A DNA stretch of 64,000 bases from contig CM055314.2 of NCBI GenBank assembly GCA_029255685.2, positions 5,102,399 through 5,166,398 on the forward strand, read 5' to 3'. This stretch comes from Silene conica (lineage: Eukaryota > Streptophyta > Magnoliopsida > Caryophyllales > Caryophyllaceae). How positions within the stretch are numbered: the stretch's first letter is position 1; the number at the start of each line of letters is the position of its first letter. The notes below the pieces were generated by a model. That model was not told the origin of the DNA. It did no database searches and worked only from the letters and a program-made list of their open reading frames with translations. Positions 49,200-62,900 of this stretch are shown here, one piece after another. Position numbers and translations under genes: made by a program.

Positions 49200-49830
49200 A
49201 AACAAATTATTGTACTTTATGTCATGATATAAAATATAAATTCAAATACTCTGACTGCCATGATATAAACCGAACACCAGCGGTTGACGGGTCGGGATCA
49301 TATGAAACGAATTTAATTTCAATAACTTTCGGGATCATATAAAACGAATTTAATTTCAATACTCTGACTGCCATGATATAAAACGAATTTAATTTCAAAT
49401 CTAATAAAATAAGAAACAAATTATTGTACTTTATTCCATGATATAAAATATAAATTCAAATACTCTGACTGCCATGATATAAAATATTATACTTTATGCC
49501 ATGATATAAAATATTATACTTTATGCCATCATATAAAATATTAAATCTGTAGCAAACTAAATCTTTCCATAACCTGTAGCAAACTAAATCTTTCCATAAC
49601 CTGTAACAAACTAAATCTTTGATAATTTTATCAATAACCAATTATTTTATGGACTGCTACTAATTCTAATAATAAAATAAGAAACAAATTATTGTACTTT
49701 ATGCCATGATATAAAATATTATACTTTATGCCATGATATAAAATATTATACTTTATCCCATCATATAAAATATTAAATCTGTAGCAAACTAAATCTTTCC
49801 ATAACCTGTAACAAACTAAATCTTTCCATA
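49200..49830. repeat. AT-rich tandem repeats inside the Helitron
   Basis: Interleaved repeats of about 27 bp: one contains ACTTTATGCCATGATATAAA, the other CTAAATCTTTCCATAACCTG. Several copies of each lie in blocks that are themselves duplicated. Confidence 0.75.
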
Positions 49831-50228
49831 AAATATTAACCGAAATTCTAATAATAAAATAATCAAACGTGTAAATCTTATTGTTTTTAACTGTTTATAA
49901 TATAATATTATCAATAACCCTTTATCAAACTAAATCTTTGATAAAATTATCAAACTAAATCTTTCCATAAAGAAACTAAATCTTTCCGTAACAACATTCA
50001 CCTTTATCAATAACCCTTTGTCAATAAGATTTTATTCACCTAAATAAAGAGTCCTTATGCATGTTACCAAATCATATTACATATAAAAAGAGATTTACCT
50101 CTAGAGAATTTCACGTGATAAGAACTACCCCAAATCATAAATAGAGACTTCAAGCAATACAAACTACCTGCGTCCACTTTTTTTATTCAGCCTTCTAATA
50201 CAAAGTACCTCAACAATTATTCATATCA

Positions 50229-50537
50229 ATGGCTATGACAAGTTTTATGACTATTAGCGACCTCAAGTACGGGGTTCACGTTACTCAAATGAACGTAAGA
50301 GTGGTACCAAAAAACCCTAAAAGAAAAAGCAATGAACGTGATAAAGGTTAGTTTATTTGATAAATAATTTTTGTGTAATTTCAATTGTTCTTCATTATAT
50401 TCCTTTTCTAATTTAGTTTTTACATCTTTCAGGAAATACAGTTTTTGCCCTACGTGAAATAACAAACACACATCAGCAGAGAAATGTGAATTTTCCGTCA
50501 GAAAACAGTAAACAACCACTTTATCGTCCTACATCAG
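50229..50537 (+). pseudogene. RPA1-like (OB-fold) fragment of the Helitron
   Basis: Exon 50229-50346 starts MAMTSFMTISDLKYG, and exon 50433-50537 reads GNTVFALREITNTHQ and on, both with GT/AG borders. Plant Helitrons often encode a replication protein A-like ORF at the 5' side, and this fits its N terminus. Only about 74 residues are present and the next possible exon (from about 50563) stops early, so the gene is truncated. Confidence 0.55.
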
Positions 50538-51151
50538 GTATTGATTTTAATTATTTTACTTACTAAATGCAATTACAGGTTATTGTGGTTGCTACATAGT
50601 CACGTAGTTTGTTATTTTTCGATTAAAGATGGATTTGTAAGACTGTTTTGTATTAAAATAAAAAAACTGTAGGACCTCTCAATAAATTATGCATCATGTT
50701 TAATTAAACCCTACGAGACTTCTCAACCACATAACCTAAAATATAATGAAATAATTCAAGGCTAAAACCCTAATATGAGTAGTTTAAATCTGACTTAAAT
50801 TAAACACAAAATCACATCAACCAACCTAAAAGATAATGATTCTATGCCATAAAATTTTATTGTTATCTATTCAATTACTCTGATTGTTATTGTTATCTAT
50901 CCTAAACATAGAATATCAAGCATAAAAATAACAAACATAATTTGACCCGAGTCAATAACTAAATTACAATAAAAAACAGAAATTCTCTAGAGGTAGTACA
51001 TGGTCAAACAGAGAAAGGAGGAGGTCTACCATAACATGAATTAACAAAGTCAAACAAAAAACACAAGGATCGCCATGTACAGTCTTAAGAGCCACAGATG
51101 ACACCAACAGCCACAAAAGACAAAAATAGAAGCATTTAACAGTTAGTTGCA

Positions 51152-51376
51152 ATGGTCTCACCTTCCTCTTCTCCTGCATCTGCAATCTGCATGCTCTCTC
51201 TACCCAATTCTATTCCCATATTAAGTACTGTTGTTCAACTTGAGTCTGCCCGTCATGCGTATCCTCGAAAACAGAGAAAAATAATTAACGTTTGTTATGT
51301 ACCAGATAAATATCATGTAATGCTTCATAAAATCAAAACATCACAACAACCATCAAGTATTGATGAAGAAGAATGA
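51152..51376 (+). other. short open frame within the Helitron, unidentified
   Basis: A 74-residue frame, Ser/Pro-rich at the N terminus and acidic at the end. I do not recognise it. It may be a captured exon or chance. Confidence 0.2.
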
Positions 51377-52089
51377 CAGAGATATCATGTAGTGTTTGCT
51401 ATCTTTACAACTAAATAAGGATCAAAAAATCTATTGCTAAAATTCCATCTTATACCCATTAAAAACAGCCTAAAAGTGTCAAAATTTTTCTAACAATATA
51501 ATATGAAGTGGAAAGTGTTTCTCCGATCTAGGGTAAATCTTCATTTTAAATTAGCCTCCTCGCATACAGCTTCTGTGAGTTCAAAATGTTCCATAAATCA
51601 CCAAATTCTTGACCGTAACAGAAAATAGACATGAATACCTCTAAGAGAACATGTATTTCCACACAGAAAAATGAAAATTGCTAGCTAAATCTAAGAAGCT
51701 GCAGTATATGAAAACTAACCTAATCAACTTCAATTCCACTCAAATAGTATCAAAAGTACACGCAACTAACTCTAAAATCATGATAATAGAGCCTAAAAAA
51801 TCCATTCAATCATTGCCTAAAAATGCTAAATCCTAAATCAACGTTTAAGAAGTACAAATTGCTAATTCCTAAATCTAAGAAGTGATAATTTATGAAAATT
51901 AACCTAAACAACTTCAATTAAACTTAAAAATGTTTAATAAAAAGTACACTAAACTAACTCCAAATCTCCATAATAGAACCTAAATTTCATTCAATTATCC
52001 ATGGAAAAAAATATAAACAAAGCAAAATTAATGACTATGTCATCCGATTAATTACGCCAAAAGTTAATTGAACACTGTCTAAATGTTTA

Positions 52090-54360
52090 GATCTAATCTT
52101 GATAAACAAATAAATCCGATTAAACCGACATGCAACTAAATAAATCTACTTAAAACGACATAAAAATCAATAAATCTAAATAACCGACATGCAAATGAAT
52201 TTTTAGTCATATACTCAATTATTAACACAATTTACAACTTATTTATGTTAAAATACTCAATTATTAACACAAATTTACTTAAAACGACATAAATTATGTA
52301 AGAGATCAAAACGCTTTCACAAGATACAAATATTGCTTTTATTTCTTTGTGCTGCCCATAACAAAATGGAGTAGTATAGTCGGAAGGAGTTATCTAGACT
52401 GAGTACTTGACTGACAATCAAACTCAAATCGTTAAAAGGTATAGATTAGTGCTGACGTTGATAAGGCAACCACATTTCAAACTTAGTCTCAAGTTGTAAT
52501 ACATTCTTCATATGAAATTTCAAAAAAATGGAAATAGAATATTAACGGACGGGGGGATCACACTACCCAACAAACTTCACACGAAATCACCAGCATCCCC
52601 AAAGTGAGATATTTCTTACATCACTATTTAAGAAAATAACCAACAATTTAGATCTAATAATTATAATCAAATAAATCTAATTAGGCGATACTAAACATTC
52701 CACTCAATCAACAACACAAATGTTTAGGCGATACTAAACATTCCACTCAATCAACAACACAAATGTTTAGATCTAATAATTATAATCAAATAAATCTAAT
52801 TAAACTTACAAGCAAATAAATAATTAAAGTGAGACAACCGTCAAATAAAAAATGTCAATACAACTAAATATAGAAATCAACCATGTGTAAAGTTTACAGA
52901 TCTACACTTTTTGTTCATCAAGTATTTCGAAATTTTTATATACACAGAAAAAAGCCCACAATTTACAACTTATTTACTGATATACTCAATTATTAACACA
53001 AATGTTTATTTACACAGAAAATTCAGTTTGTAGCTGTCCTTTTACAGTATCCCATATCTGAAAATATATTAATATGACAACTTTTTAAAAATTTTTTTAA
53101 TTTCAACAGATACTCATAAACCCAACTAAAACCCGCAATGCTTCAATGGCTCCCGCAAATTGTGAGGTTGATATTTATAATAAGTAAAAATAAACAAAAG
53201 CCCACCCTTTATATTTACTCACAAAATTAATTCCAACAAAACACAAAGAAAATGAATTAATGAAATTAACTAAAAGGTACTTAAATCAACTAAAATGATG
53301 AATTAATTTACCTTGATACGACCATCACCAGAAGTAATGGCAAAGAAATCAAGAGAAGGGCTAAAACAAGTCAACAAATCTCTGATATTTGAAGAAATCA
53401 TTGATTTTTGGGGGAATTACAACTGCATAAACAAAAAGGAGTACTTATTAACACATTAAAGCAACCACCACAAAGCATATGTGATTTTTAAATTAACATG
53501 CAAATCAATAATCAGGTAAAAATAACCAACAATTTAGGCGATACTAAACATTCCACTCAATCAACAACACAAATGTTTAGATCTAATAATTATAATCAAA
53601 TAAATCTAATTAAACTTACAAGCAAATAAAAAATTAAAGTTAGACAACCGTCAAATAAAAAATGTCAAGTATTTCGAAATTAAAGTGAGACAACCGTCAA
53701 ATAGAAAATGTCAAGTATATAAAAATCAACCATCTGTAAAGTTTACAGATCTACACTTTTTGTTCATCAAGTATTTCGAGCAAATGAACTTTTTGTTCAT
53801 CAAGTATATAAAAAATGTTCATCAAGTATTTATAATCCGATAAACAAATAAATCCAATTAAAACCACATGCAAATAAATAAATCTAATTAAAACGACATA
53901 AAAATCAATAAATCTAAATAACCGACATGCAAATGAATTTTTACTGATATACTCAATTATTAACACAATTTACAACTTATTTATGTTAAAATACTCAATT
54001 ATTAACACAAATTTTTACATCTAATCACGATAAACAGATAATACCAATTAAATTGACATGCAAATAAATAAATCTAACTAAAACGAGATAAAAATATATA
54101 AATCGTAATAACCGACATGCAAATGAATTTTTAGTCGTATACTAAATTATTAACACAATTTACAACTAATTTATGTTAAAATACTCAATTATTAATACAA
54201 ATTTTTACATCTAATCTCGATAAACAGATAATACCAATTAAATTGACATGCAAATAAATAAATCTAACTAAAACGAGATAAAAAACGTTTACCTCGATCA
54301 AATCGGCATGTATGTGAATTTTTACTGATATGTTAAAATACTCAATTATTTATGTTAAAA
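52090..54360. repeat. AT-rich repeat units dispersed through the Helitron
   Basis: A unit containing AACCGACATGCAAATGAATT and ACTCAATTATTAACACAA recurs at about 52170-52270, 53900-54010, 54050-54200 and 54240-54420. Another unit (ATTCCACTCAATCAACAACA) occurs at about 52697, 52740 and 53548. Confidence 0.7.
53022..53401 (-). pseudogene. captured fragment of a WDR43/UTP5-like WD40 gene
   Basis: Minus-strand exon 53312-53401 encodes 30 residues beginning MISSNIRDLLTCFSPSLDFF and ending SGDGRIK before GTAAAT. After an intron, the AG at 53058-53059 is followed by IWDTVKGQLQTEF (53057 to about 53022), then a stop. This is the N terminus of a WD40 protein of the WDR43/UTP5 ribosome-biogenesis type, recognised by the first blade (GDGRIK / IWDTVKG). 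The fragment sits inside the Helitron in opposite orientation, as expected for gene capture. No later exons were found. Confidence 0.6.
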
Positions 54361-54639
54361 TACTCATTATTTCTCCTTCAAATCGACATGCAAATGAATT
54401 TTTACTGATTAACTTATTTATGTTAAAATTCACATACATTGACACAAATTTTTACTGATATACTCTTGATAAACTGAATAATTGCAATTAAACCAAAATC
54501 GGATTATAACTCGACGAGTCTGTTCATTAGCGAATAAGTTGATTTTAAGATGTTCTATATTTTGTGAATTTGAGTTTGTGAGGATGATTTGTTTAACATG
54601 TTAAAATTTATGTGAAGGTTTTTCTAATTACTTTAGAGA

Positions 54640-54790
54640 GATAGAGAGGTTTTTCGATTTATTTTAGAGAGATAGAGGGGGTTGGGTTAGAGAGAGGGAC
54701 GGCGATTGTGAAAATGAATTAGGGTTAGGGTTAGAGAGTGGGATGAGGGGGTTTATATATGGGGTTGGATATAGGGTTTTAATTATTATA
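54640..54790 (-). promoter_or_regulatory. possible captured promoter and 5' UTR
   Basis: On the minus strand there is a TATA-like CCATATATAAACCC, then AACCCTAACCCTAATTC (a telo-box often found in promoters of ribosome-biogenesis genes) and a CT-rich leader. It lies upstream of the WDR43-like exon in the same direction, about 1.2 kb away, and may be its captured promoter. Confidence 0.35.
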
Positions 54791-55305
54791 AAAATCTGAT
54801 AAATTGAACGGGCTTTGTCTAAACTGAATTTGGGCCATTTTATTCGAGAATTTTAGCCCAGTAATATCATTGCTTCGGCCATTGGGCCATTAACTTAATT
54901 GAATGTTGGATATTTAGCCCAGTAATAAAAATCTGATAAGCTGCATGGGCTTCGTCTAAACATTATTTGGGCCATTTTATTCGAGAATTTTAGCCCAGCA
55001 ATATCATTGCTTCGACCATTGGGCCATTTTATTCGAGAATTTAACAAATGATTTTTTCGGTTTAATTACACATTAATTATTAAATGATTTATTACATTCG
55101 ATTTTTATATTATTCCCAGTTTTGTAATATATAAAACTAGAATTTTTTTTATTTTTTTTATGTTAAATATCTTAAATTGTCTCTTTACTTTTAGTTAAAT
55201 TTTAAGTTTTTTAGTATATAAATTTATATGTTATAAATGACTTAATTTAAATATCTTAAATTAATTACATTTTTTAGTTTTATAATATATAAAACTTAAT
55301 TACAG

Positions 55306-55637
55306 TTATTTCTGGCAGTCATATCGGAAGCAATGTCTATATTCCCCGCATCACCTTGACTCCTTCCGATCAAACCAGGTTCCCAATTAAGTTTGAAAGA
55401 AGACAGTTTCCTTTACCGGTTTGTTTCGCTATGACTATCAACAAAAGTCAAGGTCAGTCTTTATCCCGTGTTGGACTTTATCTTCCTAGACCTGTCTTTA
55501 CCCATGGCCAACTTTACGTTGCTATATCTAGGGTCACCAGTAAGAAAGGTCTAAAAGTGCTACTTCTTGATGAAGAAGGACGGATGACTAATACAACAAC
55601 AAATGTTGTTTACAAGGAGGTTTTCGAGAAACTGTAA
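55306..55637 (+). pseudogene. Helitron PIF1-type helicase, C-terminal exon
   Basis: After an acceptor TTACAG at 55300-55305 the frame reads on to a stop at 55637. It contains ISGSHIGSNVYIPRI, FPLPVCFAMTINKSQGQSLS and the late helicase motif HGQLYVAISRVTS. These are the conserved C-terminal motifs of the RepHel protein of plant Helitrons, about 110 residues of a protein normally well over 1000. No upstream helicase exons remain. Confidence 0.85.
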
Positions 55638-55940
55638 TTGTCGTGTTGGGTTATCGAATTTTAATACATGCATTTAATTTATATTTGTTATTTAATATTT
55701 TTTTAGTCGTCTATTATTTTTTCTTATATACCTTATTTATTAATTTTATCATAAGTAATCCAAATATTATCATCATTACTAATAGCTATTCGAAGATTAC
55801 TGCACCAGAAAATTCATCTTTTCACCTAATATATCTTATATCCAAACATCCCGTTAAATAATAATTCGTCCGAATAAACAGAATTGCTATATATTCAAAT
55901 AAATATACCAACGGCGTCTTTAAAAATAAGTGTACACAAC

Positions 55941-55969
55941 CCCGTGATTTTTCACGGGTGTTACACTAG
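55941..55969 (+). other. Helitron 3' terminus (hairpin plus CTAG)
   Basis: A 7-bp GC-rich stem with a four-base loop lies eleven bases before the CTAG end. Confidence 0.88.
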
Positions 55970-56979
55970 TTTATTTTAGATTCGTTTTAGCTCAAAAGAA
56001 CAGAGTTTAAATGTCGGTTTATTGTGCATCTGTGTTTCATATATTTGGATACAAATACGGAGTTCACCCTTCAATTTTTTTTATTTGCGATAAAACGGGT
56101 AAAAGGATAACAACTTTACTCACTAAATTACTTAATTCAAACATCATAGAATTTAACTTTGTTAATAAAAAATTTGAATTGAATTAAGGTCGGAACAATA
56201 AAGCAATCATTATGTAAAGATTTTGAATATCACGAGTTTACGACGGTTGTTTGTGAGGCTATCATAAACTAAAATTTTATACTTTGTACTAGTCCCTCCA
56301 TCGCGGTTATTTATCATTTTGATTCTCTTTGATTTTGACACAAAGTATGAGAAAAGAGGAAGGGAGTGAATTAGTAGATGTTGAGTGTATCAAATTGAGA
56401 ATGAAGAATTTTATTGCCTATTAAACACCAAAATTAAATAGGCAAATAAATAATCGGAACGGAAGAAGTATGTTACAAATAATCAAAATTTGCAATATTT
56501 TCTAACATGGACCCTTAAGACAAAAAACCGCAAAACATGTTCACAAATAAGCTCTATTTATGCTTTTAAAACACCACTATATTGGGACACTAGGAGATGT
56601 TCTTGTTGTTATTCATGTGTTGTAATTAACCCAATTCCAATTATAGGAAGGAGATGTGTTACCTTTTTTTACTAGAGTACGTATTTAACTCAATTATTAA
56701 TTTCCAGCAGCAGAAATATTATTGAAAAAAGAACAACTAATATATTAATAGTTAAGTAAATTAACTAACACAAATTCTCATTAAAAACGGACATTATCTG
56801 TCACAAGCGGAAAACGGAGAGTGTCCTCTCACATAATGCGAGTGACACAACTCATAAAATGCTCCATTTTCTCCACTTACATGTCCACTTATTTTATTGT
56901 TAGAATAAATTATCCATTTTCAGATTATAACGAATATTATCCGTTGCTAACATTATTCTTTGATTAACTAAAACGACTA
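55970..56979. other. intergenic region downstream of the GDSL gene
   Basis: Apart from the MITE below, no gene was recognised. The 3' UTR of the GDSL gene should lie just below 56980. Confidence 0.4.
56289..56468. mobile_element. Stowaway-like MITE, degenerate
   Basis: Left end CTAGTCCCTCCATCGCGGTT after TA. The right end (inverted) reads CTTCTTCCGTTCCGATTATT and is followed by TA. The ends are imperfectly inverted, about 180 bp. Confidence 0.5.
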
Positions 56980-59900
56980 CTACAAAACCAATTTATTGAT
57001 ATATTTATTAAGAATCGAAGTACTAAGTATTTCATAAGCTCTTTCAGTTGGGTGATAGCTATCCCAAAACACGTACTTGGTGTCGTCCGAGCAAACTGGA
57101 TCAAACTTGTTGCATAGTAGTGCTACTTCAATTAACCCTGTACCACAACATCCTCGTGCCACTTGTTCAAACCCTGAATAGTTAAAAAAATAAAGTTAAA
57201 GATATCAGAATAAACAAATAAATTTAAGGGTCGTTTGTTTTAAACATTAGGTATGGAAGTAGTGGCGGATCCAGGATTTTTGTGCAAGAGGCACAAATTT
57301 TTTTTTTACGCTTTATCACGCGTGCCTAAGGATATATTTTTATACTTAAACTTTTTTTTATATATTAATTAATATTTAAGTAAAAAAAGGGGAAAAAAAT
57401 TAAATTTATAAATATCTTTTTTTCAAAAATAACGTTTTCTCTAAAATACTACGAAATATATACTCCCTCCTATTCCCAATAACTGTCCCATTTCGGGTTG
57501 GGTACGGGAATTAAGGAATTCATTTGTTTAATGTAAAGTAATGTGTGGGGTGGGAAGATTGGAGAGAGGGAATATATTATTGATTATTATTGTGAGTAGA
57601 GGTGATTAAAATAAGTAATGTTGTGGGGTAAAGTGGGGTATTGTTGTGAATTAAAGTGATTAAAATAAGTGTAAACATTTAACAAAAATAGACAATGGGA
57701 CATTTATGTGAATAGACGGAAATGGACAATGGGACAGTTATTGAGAATAGGAGGGGTATAAAAATAATCACTTAAAATTTTAAAATATAATATATTTTGG
57801 TACAAAATTTGACGATTAATACAAGTAGTTCAATGGCGGCTTAGAACTATAATGTAACTAGCAGGAGTCGATCCTCCATCGACTAGATGGAAATTGACAT
57901 CCTACCAGCAACTATACCATGATAACTATAAGTCTATATTGAAGACTTATAAAAATTTATGTCAAAATTTCATGGGGGCACCTGCCCACCCGGACCCACC
58001 CCTAAATCCATCCGCCCCTGTATGGAAGGGAATGAATTCTAAATCCGAAGAGATATGGAGTTAGTAATAGGGATATAATAATTGACCTCAACCATCACAT
58101 TAAGATCTAACTCCATTCCAAAATGTTTCCCCTTATTTCCAACCACAATTTGTATTAAGAGATTGAACCTATATTAGGCCCGTATATCATTAGGGTTTAT
58201 CTAATAAACCCTGATATAGATAAACCCTAAAGATAGACGGTTCTAGTATAATCACAATCTCGTAGTAACTTGATAACTCGACTCGGATCACCATTTTTTA
58301 TGTTTGTTTTAGAAATAGAAGGAGAGATTACCATAGTTAAGAGGATGTTGGATCATGTGAAGCATTGGAGTGTACATATCAAGGTAGACGAGATTAGCAT
58401 GATGAAGTGTGTTAGAAAGTGAATCAAGTTTCATAGCCAGTTTAGAATTGAAGAGTTTTGCAACATTGTTGTAATTCTCTGCACACTTCCTAATACTCCC
58501 TCCTGCTAGTGTTCTTTGCGATGGCACACATCCTATTGGTGGTGCACTCAACACCCCTATTCGTCGCGCCCCTACTTCATATAAATCCTGCACAATTCCA
58601 AATTTTTAGTCGTATCTATCCAAGCGCTGTTTACAAATTGTAAAAGAAATGGCTTGTTTGGTTGACATAAGGGAATTAAAGTTCCTGAGAATTTTAAGAT
58701 CACATGAATTGCCAATTCATGTGAATTCGCAAAAAATGTTTGGTTCGCATATGGGAAGTTAATTCAGGTGAGAAGTTCTATTGATTAGGAGGGACTTGGT
58801 GAGTAACTTCCCACATAATGGAGAAAGTAAATTCATATGGGGAGTTCTATTTCCCATGATATTGGTAACCAAACAACATTATAATTTTACACTTCTTAGG
58901 AAGTTCAACATCCCATAATTTTAATGGATAACCAAACAAGCCCAAAGAAGAGATCGAGTATGTAACCTGGACAAAAGAAGAAGAAGAATTGGCTAAAAAC
59001 GAGGCGTAAGCGTCAACATCGTATATATTCCTACGCGTCGGGAGGATACCAAAGTAGCTAATGACAATATCATCACTTCCGGCGACAACAAAGAATATAC
59101 TGTTGTTCATTATGTATTCAGTCCTTTCTTCTCCCACCATTTCAATCACTTTAGCTTTGTACTCCTTCAAATATTTTAGCTGCTTCGACATTGATATAAC
59201 TGACTGCATTAAACCCATTTAATTTAGTCAGCAATAACTTTATCCAACACATGCCACCAGTATAGGAGTGGTCACATTTTGATATGTAGTGACCACTTTG
59301 ATTAAAATAGTTGACCATTTTTGTTGTTTAAAAAATAACCTATTTTTCAAAAGTGGTCACTATTTAATCGGAATGAGTCACTTTTTATCCTAAAATAGTC
59401 ACATTTTGCAAAAAACACGGCATAAGACCATCGTATAGGAAAACGAATGTACATACAGGGATGGTACTTGTCAAAGGGTCGTAACCAGAACCTCCAGAAG
59501 CAAAACTAACACCAGTAAGGAGATCTTGTGGACTTATAGTTGGGTCAAGATATGCTCCCACATTTTGTTTTATAGATAACATTGCCGCTGCAGGTACATA
59601 TAATAGAAGTACTTTAATTAATCAACAACCATTAAAATTATCGACTTATGTTATCGTCCAAATAATATACTTCATTTATTTTGGTTAGAGGTAGGGTTGG
59701 TAATGGTAGGGTATGGGTAAGGTTGAGTAAGACTCAAACCCGGCCCTGAGTCATATACCTTGGATCCATATCCGTCCCAAACCCTTAATGCACCCACATC
59801 CGACTCAGAGACTCGGGGTCCGGGAATGGTCTATCATAGGGTCTGATTTTTTCTTTTGACTAAACAATTTTTTCCCTAAATTATACTATCTCTTATTCAG

Positions 59901-62900
59901 GATAACCCTCCCTATTCGACATTGGCACAAAATTTAAAGGTTTGATTAAAATAAGCATTGAGTATTGTTGTGGGGTGATTAAAATAAGCATAAAGTATTG
60001 TTGTGGGTGAGGTGATTGGAGAGGGGGTGAATATTGTGGAGTATTGTTGTGAGTAAGGTGATTAAATAAGTATAAAGTATGAGTATTGTGGTGGGCTGAT
60101 GTGATTAAAATATATATAAAACTTTACCAAAAAGGAAATGAGGAAGTTATTGTGAATTGAGGAAAATGGAAAAGGGGAGGTTATTATGAATAGGAAGAAG
60201 TATCATTTACCTAGTACTCAAACTTATCATTTTCATCAATTTTATCATTATTCTTAATGGGTATTTGGATATGCGTATAGTATCCCACTGATAACTAATA
60301 ACAATCATCTATATGTGTGTTATTTGGGTTGCTGATGGTCGTGTTTTTTTTTCCCTTTTTATTTCTTTTTAATAAATATAAGGGTTTAAGGGTTGGGTAG
60401 GGTTAACGTAGGGTCCCAACACTAAGACCCGGACCTGTTTTTATGTAAGACACATACCAGACCCTACCCGAGCGAGTCTCAAAAATTCAGACTCATACCC
60501 AACCTATTAAGGTCAGGCCCGAAGGATCTGGGTCGGGGACTCGACCCACTGCCATCCCTAGTAAGAATCACATAAATATCTTAATATTGGATTTTACATG
60601 AATTAAAATACTATACGGATAAATAGATGTATAATACTTCCTCCATTTTCCTATTTTCTTCCCATTTCCCTTATTTGGCAAATTACCTATTTTCTTCCCA
60701 TTTCTTTTCTTTCCTATTTTAGACAACCAAATTACAACTTTATCATTTTTTTATTACAAAAAATACTCTCTTTTCATTACTAACCCCACTTATTACCTTC
60801 CTTTCATTACTTTATCATTTCTTTATTAGTTTGCCTTAATCCAAGTACAAAATGGAATGGAAAGAACACTTATAAATGGAGGAAGTAACACTTATCAATG
60901 TCATTACCATGAGTCCATGACCCAACAAGGTCACGACCCCATTAACGACCTTATTTGGGGATGATCTTAATTTAATGATTGGAATCGAATAAGAGAGTTT
61001 TCACCATTTGAACTAACTCATGCTCTTACTTTCAGTATAATATTCATAAAAGGGAAATGGTGAAACATGACAACTTAATTTGTGTTCACTTTTTATTAGA
61101 TAGATTAGATTAGATTAGATAAATGTATGATTCATCATTCGAAATGATTATAAACGGAACAAAAAATTGTTATATAGATGGACAAAAAATTGTTATATAG
61201 ATGGACAAAAAATTGTCATTTCCTAAACATTTTTTTTTATCTCATCTACTATTTAAATCGTTTCTTATTTAAAACGGTGAATACCTTAAACACGAATTTG
61301 TATATACTTTATAGAGAGCATTTCATAGGTTAAAGTTAAGTACTGAGTATCATATTTTGTCATGCAAAATTGAAAAAAATTGTACATATCCCCTATCTAT
61401 AAAAGGAAGGACATTTCAAACGTTGTGATTGGCTAAAAAAAAAAATTTCTTTTTTTTTTTTTATAATCCCACATTCCCACGTTCATTTCTAATAAATTAA
61501 CTACTCTCTCTCCTCCCCACCTTCTTTCCTCTAATTAATTACCTTCTCTCTTCTTTACTTATATTCTAATATTCTAAATCTAATTATTCCAATTCTATTA
61601 TTTCATTCTTTTATTAAATAAACGATTGATACATTATTTTATTAAATCAACAGTTTCAAATTCATATAAAACATAAAACTTTCAAAATCTTTGTAAGCAT
61701 AGAAAATATAAATCAAAATTTCGTTGGCTTAGCAAAAACGATCATATTTACCAAATTAAAAAATTACCTCTCAAGATTAAAATGTATAGTATTATAATCA
61801 TTTGAACTTTCATTTATGCCGAAAATAATTAAAATTAAATCAATCTTCATTCAATTCGACGGGTTCATATTAAAAAAAATTGTATCTTTGAATAAATTAT
61901 AGACGCTTTTGATGATACATTTTTACATATTTACTTGAACTATGTGAATTATTACTAACTCGGTAAGCTCTAAAAATAGAAATAGAAAAAAGAAAAAAGA
62001 AAAAAGAAAAAAAAGAACTTATTGCATTTATTTATATGTTTTTAAAAGTTAGTTAAATAAAAAATTAACCAGACAAATATAAACAAATTAAGAAAAACTT
62101 GAAAAATCGACCAAACTTGCAGGAAATCATCGTGACCCAAAAATCAGAAGCAAAACTCCATAAGTATTGGAGTATTAATCTTCACTATAAAATTTCATGG
62201 TAACAAACAATTGAGATTTCGGGATTTAATTGGAAATGAAGTTAATGATAAGATCATAAAACAAACCATATTTTGAAAATAATGAGATTAACGAGTTGCA
62301 GATTTGTAGACATGAATAAAAGGGATATGCATAGATGAAGGTGACTATGCAGGAGGTGAGATTAGTAGAGGCGATGAATAGTGATATAGTTTAGGGTTAG
62401 AACAAATAGATGAAATGAGAATATTAGAAGGAATAGAAAAAAGATGTGACTGGTGAGACACCGAGGCATATGAATTTATTCGTAAAAATGTGGTAGGGTA
62501 ATCTGTTAATTATTTTATTTAATTATATCTTATAATGAGCTGTATGGATTCACATGAGTTTAGTAAGTGAAAAGCAAATAGCTATTATGTAAATGCATGG
62601 GATTTATTTCAAAACTTACCAAAAAAGACGTCTTATGGAACACCCGTAAAATTTGGGCTCATTTTTTTTACTATGGTTGTTTAATGTTTACGAAAGATGT
62701 ATTAATTTTGGTGTTCACACCAATTTTAATGGACCTTATGAACGTATTTTTGGCATAATAACAGTTTATCATCATTATAAGTTATTAAAGTTCACGATAA
62801 TATCATTTTAATGTCATTCCTTCCATTTTTACTGTATATCAAATGTTGTTTAATACTATTATTAAAATTTATGTGGAACTTACTTTTCATTCTTTATATG

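Larger units (their letters stand above)
48255..55969 (+). mobile_element. Helitron, deletion derivative with captured host gene fragment
   Basis: The 3' end is diagnostic: the hairpin CCCGTGA-TTTT-TCACGGG at 55941-55958, then TGTTACACTAG ending at 55969, followed by T. The 5' end is placed at TC 48255 after A (48252 is an alternative), by comparison with the second Helitron, which shares CTATAAAAGAAGG-like sequence close to its 5' end. The element keeps an RPA-like 5' exon pair and the C-terminal exon of the PIF1-type helicase. The Rep domain and most of the helicase are missing, so it is non-autonomous. Arrays of AT-rich repeats and a WD40 gene fragment fill the middle. Confidence 0.8.

Noticed and set aside
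51152..51376. Further WDR43 exon in the Helitron
   Set aside because: The minus strand here did not give residues matching that family, so the captured fragment is limited to two exons.
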